Shown: positions 6,648 through 13,022, counted from the first letter of the stretch. The stretch: 64,000 nt of DNA from Aeromicrobium piscarium (GCF_007421815.1 NZ_VLNT01000007.1:122006-186005), one strand, 5' to 3'. The notes: a model not told the origin generated them from the letters alone. Numbers and translations: made by a program.

Positions 6648-7960
6648 GCGAGGATTTCGAGCTTCAGCGTCAGATGCGGGTGACGTGGGCCGATGGGATC
6701 GAGCCGGAGCCGGTGGTATGGGCCTGGCGTGATGCCGCCGAGGGCCGGATACCGGCGGGGTCGTTGTCGGTGGCCGCTGGCCGTGAGGGGACTGGCAAGT
6801 CGTCGTTCGGTATCTGGCTGGCTGCCCAGATCACCAACGGCCGGTTGCCGGGCTCGTTCGCCGGTCGGCCTCGACGGGTGTTCTACGTCGCGGTGGAGGA
6901 CTCGTGGAGGCACACGCTCGTGCCGCGGCTGCTGGCTGCTGGTGCTGATCTGTCGTTGGTGGGCCGGCTGGATGTGGTCACCGAGATCGGGGACGAGGTG
7001 GTGCTGACGCTGCCAAGCGACAACAGCCTGTTCGAGACCGCCATCGCCGAGCACGACATCGCGCTGGTGGTGATCGACCCACTCATGAGCGTGATCGGTG
7101 GCCGGATCGACACCCACCGTGAACGGGACGTGCGGACCGCGCTCGATCCGTTGGCGAAGATCGCTGACCGGACCGGCTCGGTGGTCCTCGGCATCGCTCA
7201 CTTCAACAAGGGCGCTGGTGCCGACGCCGCGAGTCTGATCACCGGGTCGGGTGCGTTCAAGAACGTCCCTCGTTCGGTGTTCGGATTTGCTCGTGATGAG
7301 TCCGACGAACAGGGTGGCCGGGTCATGTCCCAGGTCAAGAACAGCCTGGGCCGCGACGATCTGCCGAGCCTCGGTTACCGGATCGAGGGCACCACCATCA
7401 CCACCGCCAAGGGTCCGGCCGAGACCGGCACCTTCGTGTTCACCGGCGTGTCCGAGAGGTCGGTCGGAGACGTGCTCCGCGACAGCCGCCTCGACCCCGA
7501 GGAACATGACGAGCGCCGCGATGCAGCCAGCTGGCTAATCGCCTACCTGACCGAGTGCGGCGGTGAGGCACCGTCCAGGGACGTCTTCAAGGCCGGGAAG
7601 GATGCCGGCGGATGGAGCCAGCAGTCGCTGCGGCGGGCCAGGGGCGTGCGGGTCAAGTCGTTCAAGGAGGGGATGAGCGCCGGCTGGGTCTGGAAACTGA
7701 CCGACGCGATCTTGCCCGAAGATGACACGAAGATGACGAAGGTTACAGGGGCCGAGAACCCGGCATCTTCGGCACCTTCGGTGTCACCTTCTACTGCCGA
7801 ACCGCCCGAAGGGTGCACGAAGAGTGCGAAGAGTGCAGAGCCTGAGAGTTCGCACCCTTCGCACCCTTCGGAGCCGGACGTCCTCGACGAGCTGGTGGCC
7901 GGATTCGGTGAGAACTCGAACGTCGTGCCACTGCGCGGCGAGGGAGGCGACGCGTCATGA
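6644..7960 (+). CDS. RepA-like AAA/RecA-fold ATPase
   Basis: A 438-residue protein starting at GTG 6644 (GTGA overlap). The N-terminal 270 residues form a RecA-type ATPase: Walker A GREGTGKSS at 46-54, Walker B LVVIDPL near residue 142, and an HFNKGAG motif near residue 186 typical of RSF1010 RepA-like hexameric helicases and phage-element primase-helicases. A winged-helix-like region (about 290-360) precedes a disordered S/P/E-rich tail. It probably drives replication of the excised element. The tail repeats the VVPLR-GDA ending of the previous protein. Confidence 0.8.
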   Translation: MSEDFELQRQMRVTWADGIEPEPVVWAWRDAAEGRIPAGSLSVAAGREGTGKSSFGIWLAAQITNGRLPGSFAGRPRRVFYVAVEDSWRHTLVPRLLAAGADLSLVGRLDVVTEIGDEVVLTLPSDNSLFETAIAEHDIALVVIDPLMSVIGGRIDTHRERDVRTALDPLAKIADRTGSVVLGIAHFNKGAGADAASLITGSGAFKNVPRSVFGFARDESDEQGGRVMSQVKNSLGRDDLPSLGYRIEGTTITTAKGPAETGTFVFTGVSERSVGDVLRDSRLDPEEHDERRDAASWLIAYLTECGGEAPSRDVFKAGKDAGGWSQQSLRRARGVRVKSFKEGMSAGWVWKLTDAILPEDDTKMTKVTGAENPASSAPSVSPSTAEPPEGCTKSAKSAEPESSHPSHPSEPDVLDELVAGFGENSNVVPLRGEGGDAS

Positions 7961-8088
7961 CCGTATTGCTGACGGACTGCCGGCGCTGCGCCATCGGGCT
8001 CGTCTGCTGCTACCGGGCTCAGCTCGGTGGTGACTCTGCCTGTTGCCCGGACTGCACCCACCGGCTCGAAGGGGTGACTAAGCGGTGA
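7957..8088 (+). CDS. 43-residue cysteine-rich protein
   Basis: A tiny ORF fills the otherwise empty space between the ATPase and the WhiB-like gene with ATGA and GTGA overlaps at its two ends, strong evidence that it is translated. Seven of 43 residues are cysteine (C8, C11, C17, C18, C29, C30, C33), including CRRC and CPDC pairs, so a zinc-binding knuckle is likely. No family is recognised. Confidence 0.7.
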   Translation: MTVLLTDCRRCAIGLVCCYRAQLGGDSACCPDCTHRLEGVTKR

Positions 8089-8387
8089 CAGTCCCCAACT
8101 ACCGGACGACCCCGGCACGGGCGGAAGCACTGGCTGAGCTGTACGTCGCGATCGGCCGAGCTGACGACAAGGGCGAAGTCGTGCCCTGCGTGGCCTCGTC
8201 CTCGGGATGGTGGCTGTCCGATGACGCCGAGGAACAGGAAGCGGCGGCGTGGCGGTGCATGCAGTGCCCGGTGATCACGAGCTGCGCGGGCTACATCGAA
8301 CATCACGGCGAGCTGGCCGGGGTCTGGGCCGGGATCACACAGGGGGATCGCACAAAGAGGACGAGGAAGACGGGAGAACCATCATGA
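8085..8387 (+). CDS. WhiB-like (Wbl) iron-sulfur regulator of the element
   Basis: A 100-residue protein with the Wbl cysteine pattern C35-x22-C58-x2-C61-x5-C67 (CMQCPVITSC) and a GVWAG turn at 79-83, close to the G(V/I)WGG of the family, followed by a basic tail (KRTRK). Wbl proteins bind a [4Fe-4S] cluster and control transcription, often through sigma A; phage-encoded forms can interfere with host WhiB proteins. It starts at GTG 8085 and overlaps both neighbours. The spacing C35 to C58 is within the family range. Target genes are unknown. Confidence 0.8.
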   Translation: MTVPNYRTTPARAEALAELYVAIGRADDKGEVVPCVASSSGWWLSDDAEEQEAAAWRCMQCPVITSCAGYIEHHGELAGVWAGITQGDRTKRTRKTGEPS

Positions 8388-8590
8388 CCGCGCGTTCACA
8401 CACCCGCAGCCGTGAGCGGCGTAAGCGGTTCCGGGCGAACAGTCGCCGGATTGGCCGGGAGCGTCACGAGTTCGTTGAGGTGACGTTCCAGCAACTCGCT
8501 CGAATGCTCGTCGATGAGGGCAAGGCATCGCGAGCGATTCTCGGCCCTCAGATACCCACACATCACAGGAAGCAAGGAGACGACGCATGA
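8384..8590 (+). CDS. Small basic element protein
   Basis: A 68-residue protein, strongly basic at its N-terminus (RSRERRKRFRANSRRIGRER), starting at ATG 8384 in an ATGA overlap with the WhiB-like gene. The basic half suggests nucleic-acid binding; the C-terminal half carries a short helix (VTFQQLARMLVDEG). No family is recognised. The overlaps on both sides support it as a real gene. Confidence 0.6.
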   Translation: MTARSHTRSRERRKRFRANSRRIGRERHEFVEVTFQQLARMLVDEGKASRAILGPQIPTHHRKQGDDA

Positions 8591-8850
8591 CCGAAAGACT
8601 GACTGCCAACGTCAGGCCCGTTGACCACACGCGGAGCTTGCGCGTGCTGTTGGCTTGGCTGACAGGCGACAAGCTCGCGCTGGACTATGTCCTGGAGGAG
8701 GTCATGGACGAACCCGCCGGCGTGCCCGGCCTGCTGTTCGCGCTGACCGGGTTCACTGCCGAGCTGACCGACAAGTGCTTGCCGGATGCCGTTGAGCAGT
8801 TGCGCGCCTCGCTGGCCGCGCAGGTTGGCGACGAGGAGGCCGACCAGTGA
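8587..8850 (+). CDS. Small element protein of unknown function
   Basis: An 87-residue acidic protein starting at ATG 8587 (ATGA overlap) and ending in a GTGA overlap. It appears all-helical, with a LLAWLTGDKLALDYVLEEV segment near residue 20. Nothing in it is recognised. The unbroken chain of overlaps from 6195 to here marks a single polycistronic unit. Confidence 0.6.
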   Translation: MTERLTANVRPVDHTRSLRVLLAWLTGDKLALDYVLEEVMDEPAGVPGLLFALTGFTAELTDKCLPDAVEQLRASLAAQVGDEEADQ

Positions 8851-9038
8851 GCGCCGCAGGGTGGCTGCGCTCGGCTACAACACCGGCCGACGATCCAACA
8901 GAGCGCATCATCGGTACCTCTGGCGAAGGCAGGGTACTGGTGGTCACAGCGACCGACGAGGACGGTGACCCGACCGAGTACACGTGGATGTCCCCGGCCG
9001 TCGCCGACCACTACGACGTGCGGGTGTGGTGGCAGTGA
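8847..9038 (+). CDS. Small element protein of unknown function
   Basis: A 63-residue protein starting at GTG 8847 in a GTGA overlap. It contains a predicted beta-rich core (GRVLVVTATDEDGDPTEYTW) and ends with RVWWQ. It is the last member of the overlapped chain before the repeat-bearing gap that precedes the capsid gene. No family is recognised. Confidence 0.55.
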   Translation: MSAAGWLRSATTPADDPTERIIGTSGEGRVLVVTATDEDGDPTEYTWMSPAVADHYDVRVWWQ

Positions 9039-9058
9039 CTTCGCCAGCGATTGGTGGG

Positions 9059-9295
9059 ATGATGAAGGCAGCGTCGATGAGACAAGACCCTTATCAAGGG
9101 ACGAGGAGCCGCGAGGCCAAGTTCCGAGGAACGAGAGTCGAGGATCGAGTCAACGTCAGAGGTACGGCCAGCGGTAGCCAATCCGTCCGCCTTCTGACCT
9201 CGCCAGATGCAGCAGACGCCAGCGGTAGCCAATCCGTCCGTGATCGAAGCGCACTGGCCGACATCGAACTCCGCCTACGGGCGCAGACTCCATAG
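9059..9295 (+). CDS. Possible short ORF with an internal 17-residue repeat period
   Basis: An ORF of 78 residues from ATG 9059 to TAG 9295. It encodes ASGSQSVR twice, 17 residues apart, because a 22-bp DNA repeat recurs at a 51-bp spacing that keeps frame. It ends 10 bp before the capsid ATG. It could be a remnant of a head-maturation gene, a small structural peptide, or non-coding DNA with a repeat. The RBS is weak and no family is recognised. Confidence 0.3.
   Translation: MMKAASMRQDPYQGTRSREAKFRGTRVEDRVNVRGTASGSQSVRLLTSPDAADASGSQSVRDRSALADIELRLRAQTP
9168..9240 (+). repeat. Two 22-bp direct repeats upstream of the capsid gene
   Basis: CCAGCGGTAGCCAATCCGTC plus two further bases occurs at 9168-9189 and again at 9219-9240, identical, 51 bp apart. 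It may be a protein-binding or packaging-related site, or simply part of a short coding repeat. Confidence 0.8.
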
Positions 9296-9305
9296 GAGAA
9301 CTCTC

Positions 9306-10484
9306 ATGAGCACCATCACGTCACTCGAAGCACAGCGCTCGCAGGTGCTTCTCAAGGGCCAGGCAGTCATCGACCGAGCCAAGGCCGAGAACCGCGATCT
9401 CACCGCGAGCGAGATCAAGCAGGTCGATGAGGTACACGACCTCGTGCGCGGCGAGATCGATCCTGCCATCATCGCCGCGAAGAAGAAGGCCAAGGACTCG
9501 TCCGCGCTGTTCGACGCGATCGGTGCGCTCGGCAACGATGAATCGACCAGCGATGCCTTCCGCTTGTTCGGTCGCGGCGCTAAGTCGCACGCAGCGAACG
9601 TCGCCGAACGAATGCTGGACCGCTCCGCTTTGGGTGACGGCCGCAAGGCACTGTTGACCGGAGCCTCGGTTGAGCTTGATCCTGGTGCCGCCAGCATCAG
9701 CCTCGATATCCACAACGACCCCCGCCTGCCTCTGACATTCCTGGAGCTGCTGCCCGGTGTCCGCCGTGAAGCTGCCCAGTACGTGTACATGCAGCAGGTC
9801 GGCCGCGATAACCAAGCGGCCATTGTCCCGGCGGGTGAAGCCAAGCCGACCAGCATCTACAGTGCCGGACCCAAGCAGGGTTCGCTGCAGGTCTTCGCCC
9901 ACATGTCCGAGCCGATCGACCAGTATCTGCTCAGCGACGTCTCGACACTGAGCAACTTCCTGCAGGCCGAGATGCTCTACGGCCTGCAGGTCGCCGTCGA
10001 GGACGAGGTACTCAACGGCGACGGCAGCGCCGGCCATCTGACGGGCCTGCTGCAGACCTCCGGCATTCAGGTCCAGACCCCGGCCGCTGATGCCCTGACG
10101 ACGCTGCGCGCGGCGGCGACCAAGATCGAGGTGCTGGGCTTCAACGCCAATGCCTTCGTGCTCAACCCGCTTGACTGGGAGGCGATCGAAACCGCCCGCA
10201 ACAGCTCCGGGTCCTTCGACCTCGGTGGCCCGGTGGACCGGGCAGCCCGCACCGTGTGGGGCACCCAGGTCACCCTCTCCACCCGCCTGCCCCAGGGCAC
10301 CGGAGTTGCACTGGACACGCAAGTCGTCTCGGTCGACTACGACTCGACCGGAGTGAAGTTCGAGGCTGGCACTGTTGGCGAGGACTTCTTGCGCAACCAG
10401 ATCCGGTTCCGCAACGAGGGGCGCTTCGGAGTCGCGGTCTATCAGCCCGCTGGCGTCGTTCAGATCACCCTCAGCGACGACTGA
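9306..10484 (+). CDS. HK97-fold major capsid protein
   Basis: A 392-residue phage major capsid protein. Residues 1-75 form a charged coiled-coil (EAQRSQVLLKGQAVIDRAKAE), the fused delta scaffolding domain of HK97-type proteins. The rest has the usual features: PLTFLELLPGVRREA, an E-loop region around VPAGEAKP, VEDEVLNGDGSAGHLTGLL and NAFVLNPLDWEAI. I chose ATG 9306 (AGGAG 8 nt upstream). The delta domain is normally removed by a prohead protease, but no protease gene is visible in the element. With no portal or terminase either, the capsid may depend on a helper phage. Confidence 0.93.
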   Translation: MSTITSLEAQRSQVLLKGQAVIDRAKAENRDLTASEIKQVDEVHDLVRGEIDPAIIAAKKKAKDSSALFDAIGALGNDESTSDAFRLFGRGAKSHAANVAERMLDRSALGDGRKALLTGASVELDPGAASISLDIHNDPRLPLTFLELLPGVRREAAQYVYMQQVGRDNQAAIVPAGEAKPTSIYSAGPKQGSLQVFAHMSEPIDQYLLSDVSTLSNFLQAEMLYGLQVAVEDEVLNGDGSAGHLTGLLQTSGIQVQTPAADALTTLRAAATKIEVLGFNANAFVLNPLDWEAIETARNSSGSFDLGGPVDRAARTVWGTQVTLSTRLPQGTGVALDTQVVSVDYDSTGVKFEAGTVGEDFLRNQIRFRNEGRFGVAVYQPAGVVQITLSDD

Positions 10485-10826
10485 GGGACACGCGGTGTCA
10501 ACGTCACCCTCAGCCGATCCTTTTGACCTTCTCTCGGTGGTAGGGAGCGATGGCCGATAGCGGACCCTTCCAGTCCCCGCAGTGACTCGACCAGCACCGC
10601 AACGATGGGGCCGCCGACCTGGACTCGCTACGAGTCAGGTCGGCGGCCCTGCCACTTCGTTCCTGACCGCGACCCGAGGGGTAGTGGGGGTTCCGATCAC
10701 TGGAGCGGACCCCGGTTCGACTGCCGCCGTCAGTCCTCCTACACACACGGCATTTTTTTGCAACGGACTCCCCGCACTTGACCCAAATGAAGTACGTGCG
10801 ACGGCAGTGTTAGGTACGATCCCAGG
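10485..10826. other. Gap with a strong hairpin; no gene seen
   Basis: The 342 bp between the capsid gene and the lipoprotein gene hold one strong stem (GGGGCCGCCGACCTG at 10607-10621 and CAGGTCGGCGGCCC at 10636-10649), probably the capsid-operon terminator, and an unusual T7 tract (10753-10759). No convincing ORF or RNA gene was found. Confidence 0.6.
10607..10649 (+). terminator. Probable terminator after the capsid gene
   Basis: A 14-bp stem with a short loop lies 122 bp after the capsid stop. It has no U-tract, as is common for hairpin terminators in GC-rich actinobacteria. Confidence 0.55.
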
Positions 10827-11240
10827 GTGATCCGTGCCGCAGCGCTGAGCCTCGTCACTATGCTGCTGGTTGCCGGCTGCGGCACAGACGAGCGGGAAGC
10901 CGACTCCGATACTCAGCAGACACCCTCGACGCCCGCTGAGCCAGATTCTGCTTGGGAGGGGATCGAGGGACAACGTGTCACGCCTTCTGCCTCGTGCTTG
11001 GTCGCGATGCAAGCCGCGGCGGATGAGCCCGACAGCGATCGGGCCGATACCTTGATCAGAACCTCGCTCGATGAATGCTCCGGCGTAGACGAATGGCTTT
11101 CCGCGTTAGATGAACACCCCGGAGCCCTCGGCCTGACCGAGCACGCCGTCATCGGAGCGCTGGACCTTCGCGCGGCGTGCTTCCCATCACCTGATTCCAC
11201 CGTCTGCCAGGACGCGAACGCGCGCGGCGTTACGCCCTGA
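10827..11240 (+). CDS. Element-borne lipoprotein of unknown function
   Basis: A 137-residue protein starting at GTG 10827. The N-terminus MIRAAALSLVTMLLVAGC is a lipoprotein signal with lipobox LVAGC, so the mature protein should be anchored outside the membrane through Cys18. The rest is acidic with five further cysteines that could form disulfides. A TACGAT -10 at 10815-10820 would put the transcript start at the GTG, making it leaderless. Surface lipoproteins on prophages sometimes block superinfection; that is a guess here. No family is recognised. Confidence 0.65.
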   Translation: MIRAAALSLVTMLLVAGCGTDEREADSDTQQTPSTPAEPDSAWEGIEGQRVTPSASCLVAMQAAADEPDSDRADTLIRTSLDECSGVDEWLSALDEHPGALGLTEHAVIGALDLRAACFPSPDSTVCQDANARGVTP

Positions 11241-11297
11241 ACTGATCCCTCCACTCGTCACGTAGGACGAGCCGCGAATGGTCATCGCAGAATGAAC

Positions 11298-11333
11298 GAG
11301 ACCCCGAGGTATTTCCCCTTACCTCGGGGTCTC
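11298..11333. terminator. Bidirectional hairpin terminator
   Basis: GAGACCCCGAGGTA at 11298-11311 pairs with TACCTCGGGGTCTC at 11320-11333. It lies between the converging lipoprotein gene and the minus-strand DUF2188 gene and can serve both. Confidence 0.8.
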
Positions 11334-11346
11334 GTCACGTCAGGGC

Positions 11347-11571
11347 TCAGCCCTTGACGTTGCGCGGATCGTTCCCGTAGGAGTTCTTCGCGCCGATCGT
11401 GCCGTCCTTCTTCTTGATGAAGTGCTCGACCTCATCTCGCTTCGCAGCTGCACGACCATTCGCCTGCTGCTCGGCCTTCGTTCCACCGGCGCTGAACGCC
11501 CGGCTCGAACCTTGACGCCTGCTCTTCCACGTACCGTCTTCGTAGTACGTATCGATGTCACCCTTAGCCAT
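11347..11571 (-). CDS. DUF2188-like small protein
   Basis: A 74-residue basic protein. The features TWKSRRQGSSRAFS, a central Gln/Ala helix (TKAEQQANGRAAAKRDE) and the C-terminal KKDGTIGAKNSYGNDPR match DUF2188, a small family common in plasmids, phages and some chromosomes, with no known function. I chose ATG 11571 because AAAGGAGG lies 8 nt upstream; the longer form from GTG 11580 would place the start inside the RBS region. Confidence 0.8.
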   Translation of the reverse strand: MAKGDIDTYYEDGTWKSRRQGSSRAFSAGGTKAEQQANGRAAAKRDEVEHFIKKKDGTIGAKNSYGNDPRNVKG

Positions 11572-11756
11572 CTCCCTCACCTCCTTTCGCTGGTTTGCGT
11601 TGAGCAGACCACACCGGCACGCTCAAATGCAGATGACACACGGAGGGACCATTCCGCTAACAGCGAACACCGAGTTACAGCAATGTCCGCGTGCGGAGCT
11701 GACCGCGAGAACCTTTTTCGCGGTGTCACGAAAAAGTCCGCCCCGCGCACGCGACA

Positions 11757-11781
11757 TCAATTGCGGTTGCCGCAATTGATC
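11757..11781. repeat. Perfect 11-bp inverted repeat, candidate operator
   Basis: ATCAATTGCGG and CCGCAATTGAT flank a 3-bp centre (TTG). The AT-rich ends and 25-bp size are typical of a dimeric regulator site. No cognate regulator can be named. Confidence 0.7.
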
Positions 11782-11821
11782 ACCCCGGCCCCGCACGTGG
11801 GGCAGGCGCCTCGCCTGACCA

Positions 11822-11882
11822 CCGCGACCCGCTAACCTCGTGACGTTCTTCTCAAACGTACGAAACGGTCAGCGGGTCGCGG
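11822..11882 (-). terminator. 12-bp inverted repeat after the minus-strand operon
   Basis: CCGCGACCCGCT (11822-11833) is repeated inverted at 11871-11882, just beyond the stop of the 11889-12119 gene. The 37-nt loop contains a second small inverted pair (GACGTT/AACGT). Terminator function is inferred. Confidence 0.5.
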
Positions 11883-11888
11883 AAGGTG

Positions 11889-12119
11889 TCATGACCGGAG
11901 CAGCTCGTACCGCTCAGCGCACCTTGGGCAGGTGTTCGGCGTCCCACCCTGGCCCGTCCCGACAGGATCGGCGACTATGCGGCCACGGGCCCCGCATAGG
12001 GCCATGATCTTCACGCCGTCAACGACCGACCGCAGAATGTCGTCCTTGGGGTAGTAGTGGTGGACCTTCTTGCGCTTCGTGGCCGAGGTGGTCCGCTGGG
12101 TGACGGTCGCCGCGCTCAT
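11889..12119 (-). CDS. Small zinc-finger-like protein (DUF3039-like)
   Basis: A 76-residue protein with a basic N-terminus, HHYYPKDD, an ALCGARG motif (C42) and a terminal CPRC pair (C64, C67). The pattern of one cysteine after a short strand and a late CPxC recalls the DUF3039 group of small actinobacterial zinc-binding proteins. Its ATG overlaps the stop of the preceding gene (ATGA). It is the last gene of the four-gene minus-strand operon. Function unknown. Confidence 0.6.
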   Translation of the reverse strand: MSAATVTQRTTSATKRKKVHHYYPKDDILRSVVDGVKIMALCGARGRIVADPVGTGQGGTPNTCPRCAERYELLRS

Positions 12120-12382
12120 GCCACACCTGCCGGGGTGATCGTCCGGACGATGTTGAGGGCCTGCTCGATCAGATACCCGACGGGCAGGTTCAGCGCGGAC
12201 TCGATCGCGACCAGATCGGTGACGGTGAAGCCGTCAATGCCGTCCAGGCCTTCGGCCATGTTGCCCGCGTCGATACCGGACCACTCGACGAGCTGATCCT
12301 CGGTGACCTCCTGAGCGTCCCTCGCGCGGCGGACCTCCGACGCGATCGCCCAGTTCACCGCCTCACGAAACTGAGGACTCAT
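12116..12382 (-). CDS. Small helix-turn-helix-like protein
   Basis: An 88-residue acidic, all-helical protein. Residues 25-75 (VTEDQLVEWSGIDAGNMAEG, then VTDLVAIESALNLPVGYLI) follow the layout of an XRE-type HTH domain, with an SGIDAGNM turn and a LxxIxxALxxP segment. A DNA-binding regulator is likely. It overlaps its neighbours by ATGA on both sides. Confidence 0.6.
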   Translation of the reverse strand: MSPQFREAVNWAIASEVRRARDAQEVTEDQLVEWSGIDAGNMAEGLDGIDGFTVTDLVAIESALNLPVGYLIEQALNIVRTITPAGVA

Positions 12383-12651
12383 GCCGTCTCACCCCGCTCA
12401 ATCCCGTCGAGAACGAACGAAGCGCGGAACAGCGCGTGCCCCAGCTCCCGCAGACCCTCGGCGGTCAGCTCGTCATCGGTCGGTGCGTCGAGGAACGCCA
12501 CCGGGGCTTCATCCCTGACTCCCTGAGCCAGCGAGACCCTGTAGCCCCCAGGCCCCAGCTCGATCACGCCGTTGCACTGCTCATCCTCGGGATGCTCTGA
12601 CAGGAAGTGATCGTCACACCACGATGGGCAGGTCATCGTCGCGGCGCTCAT
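12379..12651 (-). CDS. Small CPxWC-type protein
   Basis: A 90-residue protein whose N-terminus carries CPSWCDDH (C8, C12, H15), a putative metal site seen in many small actinobacterial proteins (DUF6907-like), followed by a GPGGYRVSLAQG strand region and a helical C-terminus. I chose ATG 12651, which overlaps the upstream stop by ATGA, over a longer form. Function unknown. Confidence 0.6.
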   Translation of the reverse strand: MSAATMTCPSWCDDHFLSEHPEDEQCNGVIELGPGGYRVSLAQGVRDEAPVAFLDAPTDDELTAEGLRELGHALFRASFVLDGIERGETA

Positions 12652-12827
12652 GCGACCCACCGCCCGAACTCATCGCGGCCCATCGCAGTCAGGCACTCGC
12701 CTAACTCCGCGCGAGCCTCCGACCTCGACGCGAACCCGCCGAATGTGATCTCGCCGCACTCGCAGCACGCGGCGAAGCCGTCACTGCGAGGAACTGCCTC
12801 GACCTGATGTTGTGTAGCTCGTTCCAT
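12648..12827 (-). CDS. Small cysteine-containing element protein
   Basis: A 59-residue protein with a CCECGEITFGGF segment (C21, C22, C24) and a helical, Arg/Glu-rich C-terminus. ATG 12827 is preceded by AAGGAG at a good distance. It is the first gene of the four-gene minus-strand operon, whose promoter must lie in the 165-bp AT-rich stretch toward attR. No family is recognised. Confidence 0.6.
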   Translation of the reverse strand: MERATQHQVEAVPRSDGFAACCECGEITFGGFASRSEARAELGECLTAMGRDEFGRWVA

Positions 12828-12857
12828 GTCTCCATCTCCTTGCTTCCGATACAGAGC

Positions 12858-12877
12858 TGTCCGCAGACAGTCCGCAA
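12858..12877 (+). promoter_or_regulatory. Candidate integrase arm-type binding sites, right end
   Basis: TGTCCGCAG at 12858 and AGTCCGCAA at 12869 repeat the left-end pair with the same 11-bp spacing and orientation. Next to them CAAAACGGT occurs twice (12875 and 12885), 10 bp apart, possibly accessory or Xis sites. Confidence 0.65.
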
Positions 12878-12993
12878 AACGGTTCAAAACGGTATGCGTC
12901 AGCAAATGCTCACCAACGCCTGAAATCAATGTTTGTGCAGGTCAGAAGGTTTATCCATGGATAACCAACGGTAGTCATCGGAAGCTCATCAAT

Positions 12994-13022
12994 ATCCGGC
13001 TTATAGGTCGGCTCATTCGCCC
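12994..13022 (+). repeat. attR core
   Basis: This is the right-hand copy of the 29-bp rnpB 3' end. It differs from attL at one base (T for C in GGTCGG), which would still pair as G-U in RNase P helix P1. Chromosomal sequence resumes after it. Confidence 0.9.

Larger units (their letters stand above)
11572..11888. promoter_or_regulatory. Palindrome-rich non-coding region of the element
   Basis: This 317-bp gap between minus-strand genes has no convincing ORF but holds three strong inverted repeats: CTTTTTCG/CGAAAAAG at 11714-11737, ATCAATTGCGG/CCGCAATTGAT at 11757-11781, and CCGCGACCCGCT/AGCGGGTCGCGG at 11822-11882. The last is likely the terminator of the upstream minus-strand operon. The other two could be operators, an origin or a packaging signal. 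Confidence 0.6.
3850..13022. mobile_element. Integrated phage satellite or reduced prophage at the rnpB 3' end
   Basis: A 29-bp direct repeat with one mismatch (3850-3878 and 12994-13022) bounds about 9.2 kb. Similarity continues past the core as GGC(C)TCTGACCTG on both sides. Just inside the left end is a tyrosine integrase gene pointing at the att site, and both ends carry paired GTCCGCA boxes that look like integrase arm sites. The interior has a lower G+C content than the flanks, many tiny overlapping genes, a RepA-like ATPase, a WhiB-like protein and one HK97-fold capsid gene. I see no terminase, portal, protease, tail or lysis genes. Size and gene order resemble the phiRv1 class of small actinobacterial elements. 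Whether it is an active satellite or a decayed prophage is not decidable here. Confidence 0.9.

Noticed and set aside
6500-7510. A 329-residue minus-strand ORF in the element
   Set aside because: Antisense to the RepA-like ATPase, whose Walker motifs and coupled start are clear.
10690-10740. tRNA gene (GGTTCGACTGCC resembles a T-arm)
   Set aside because: No acceptor, D-arm or anticodon arm can be folded around it and the CCA-like end is absent.
3850-13022. Complete prophage
   Set aside because: Only int, replication/regulatory genes and one capsid gene are present; no terminase, portal, tail or lysis genes are visible.
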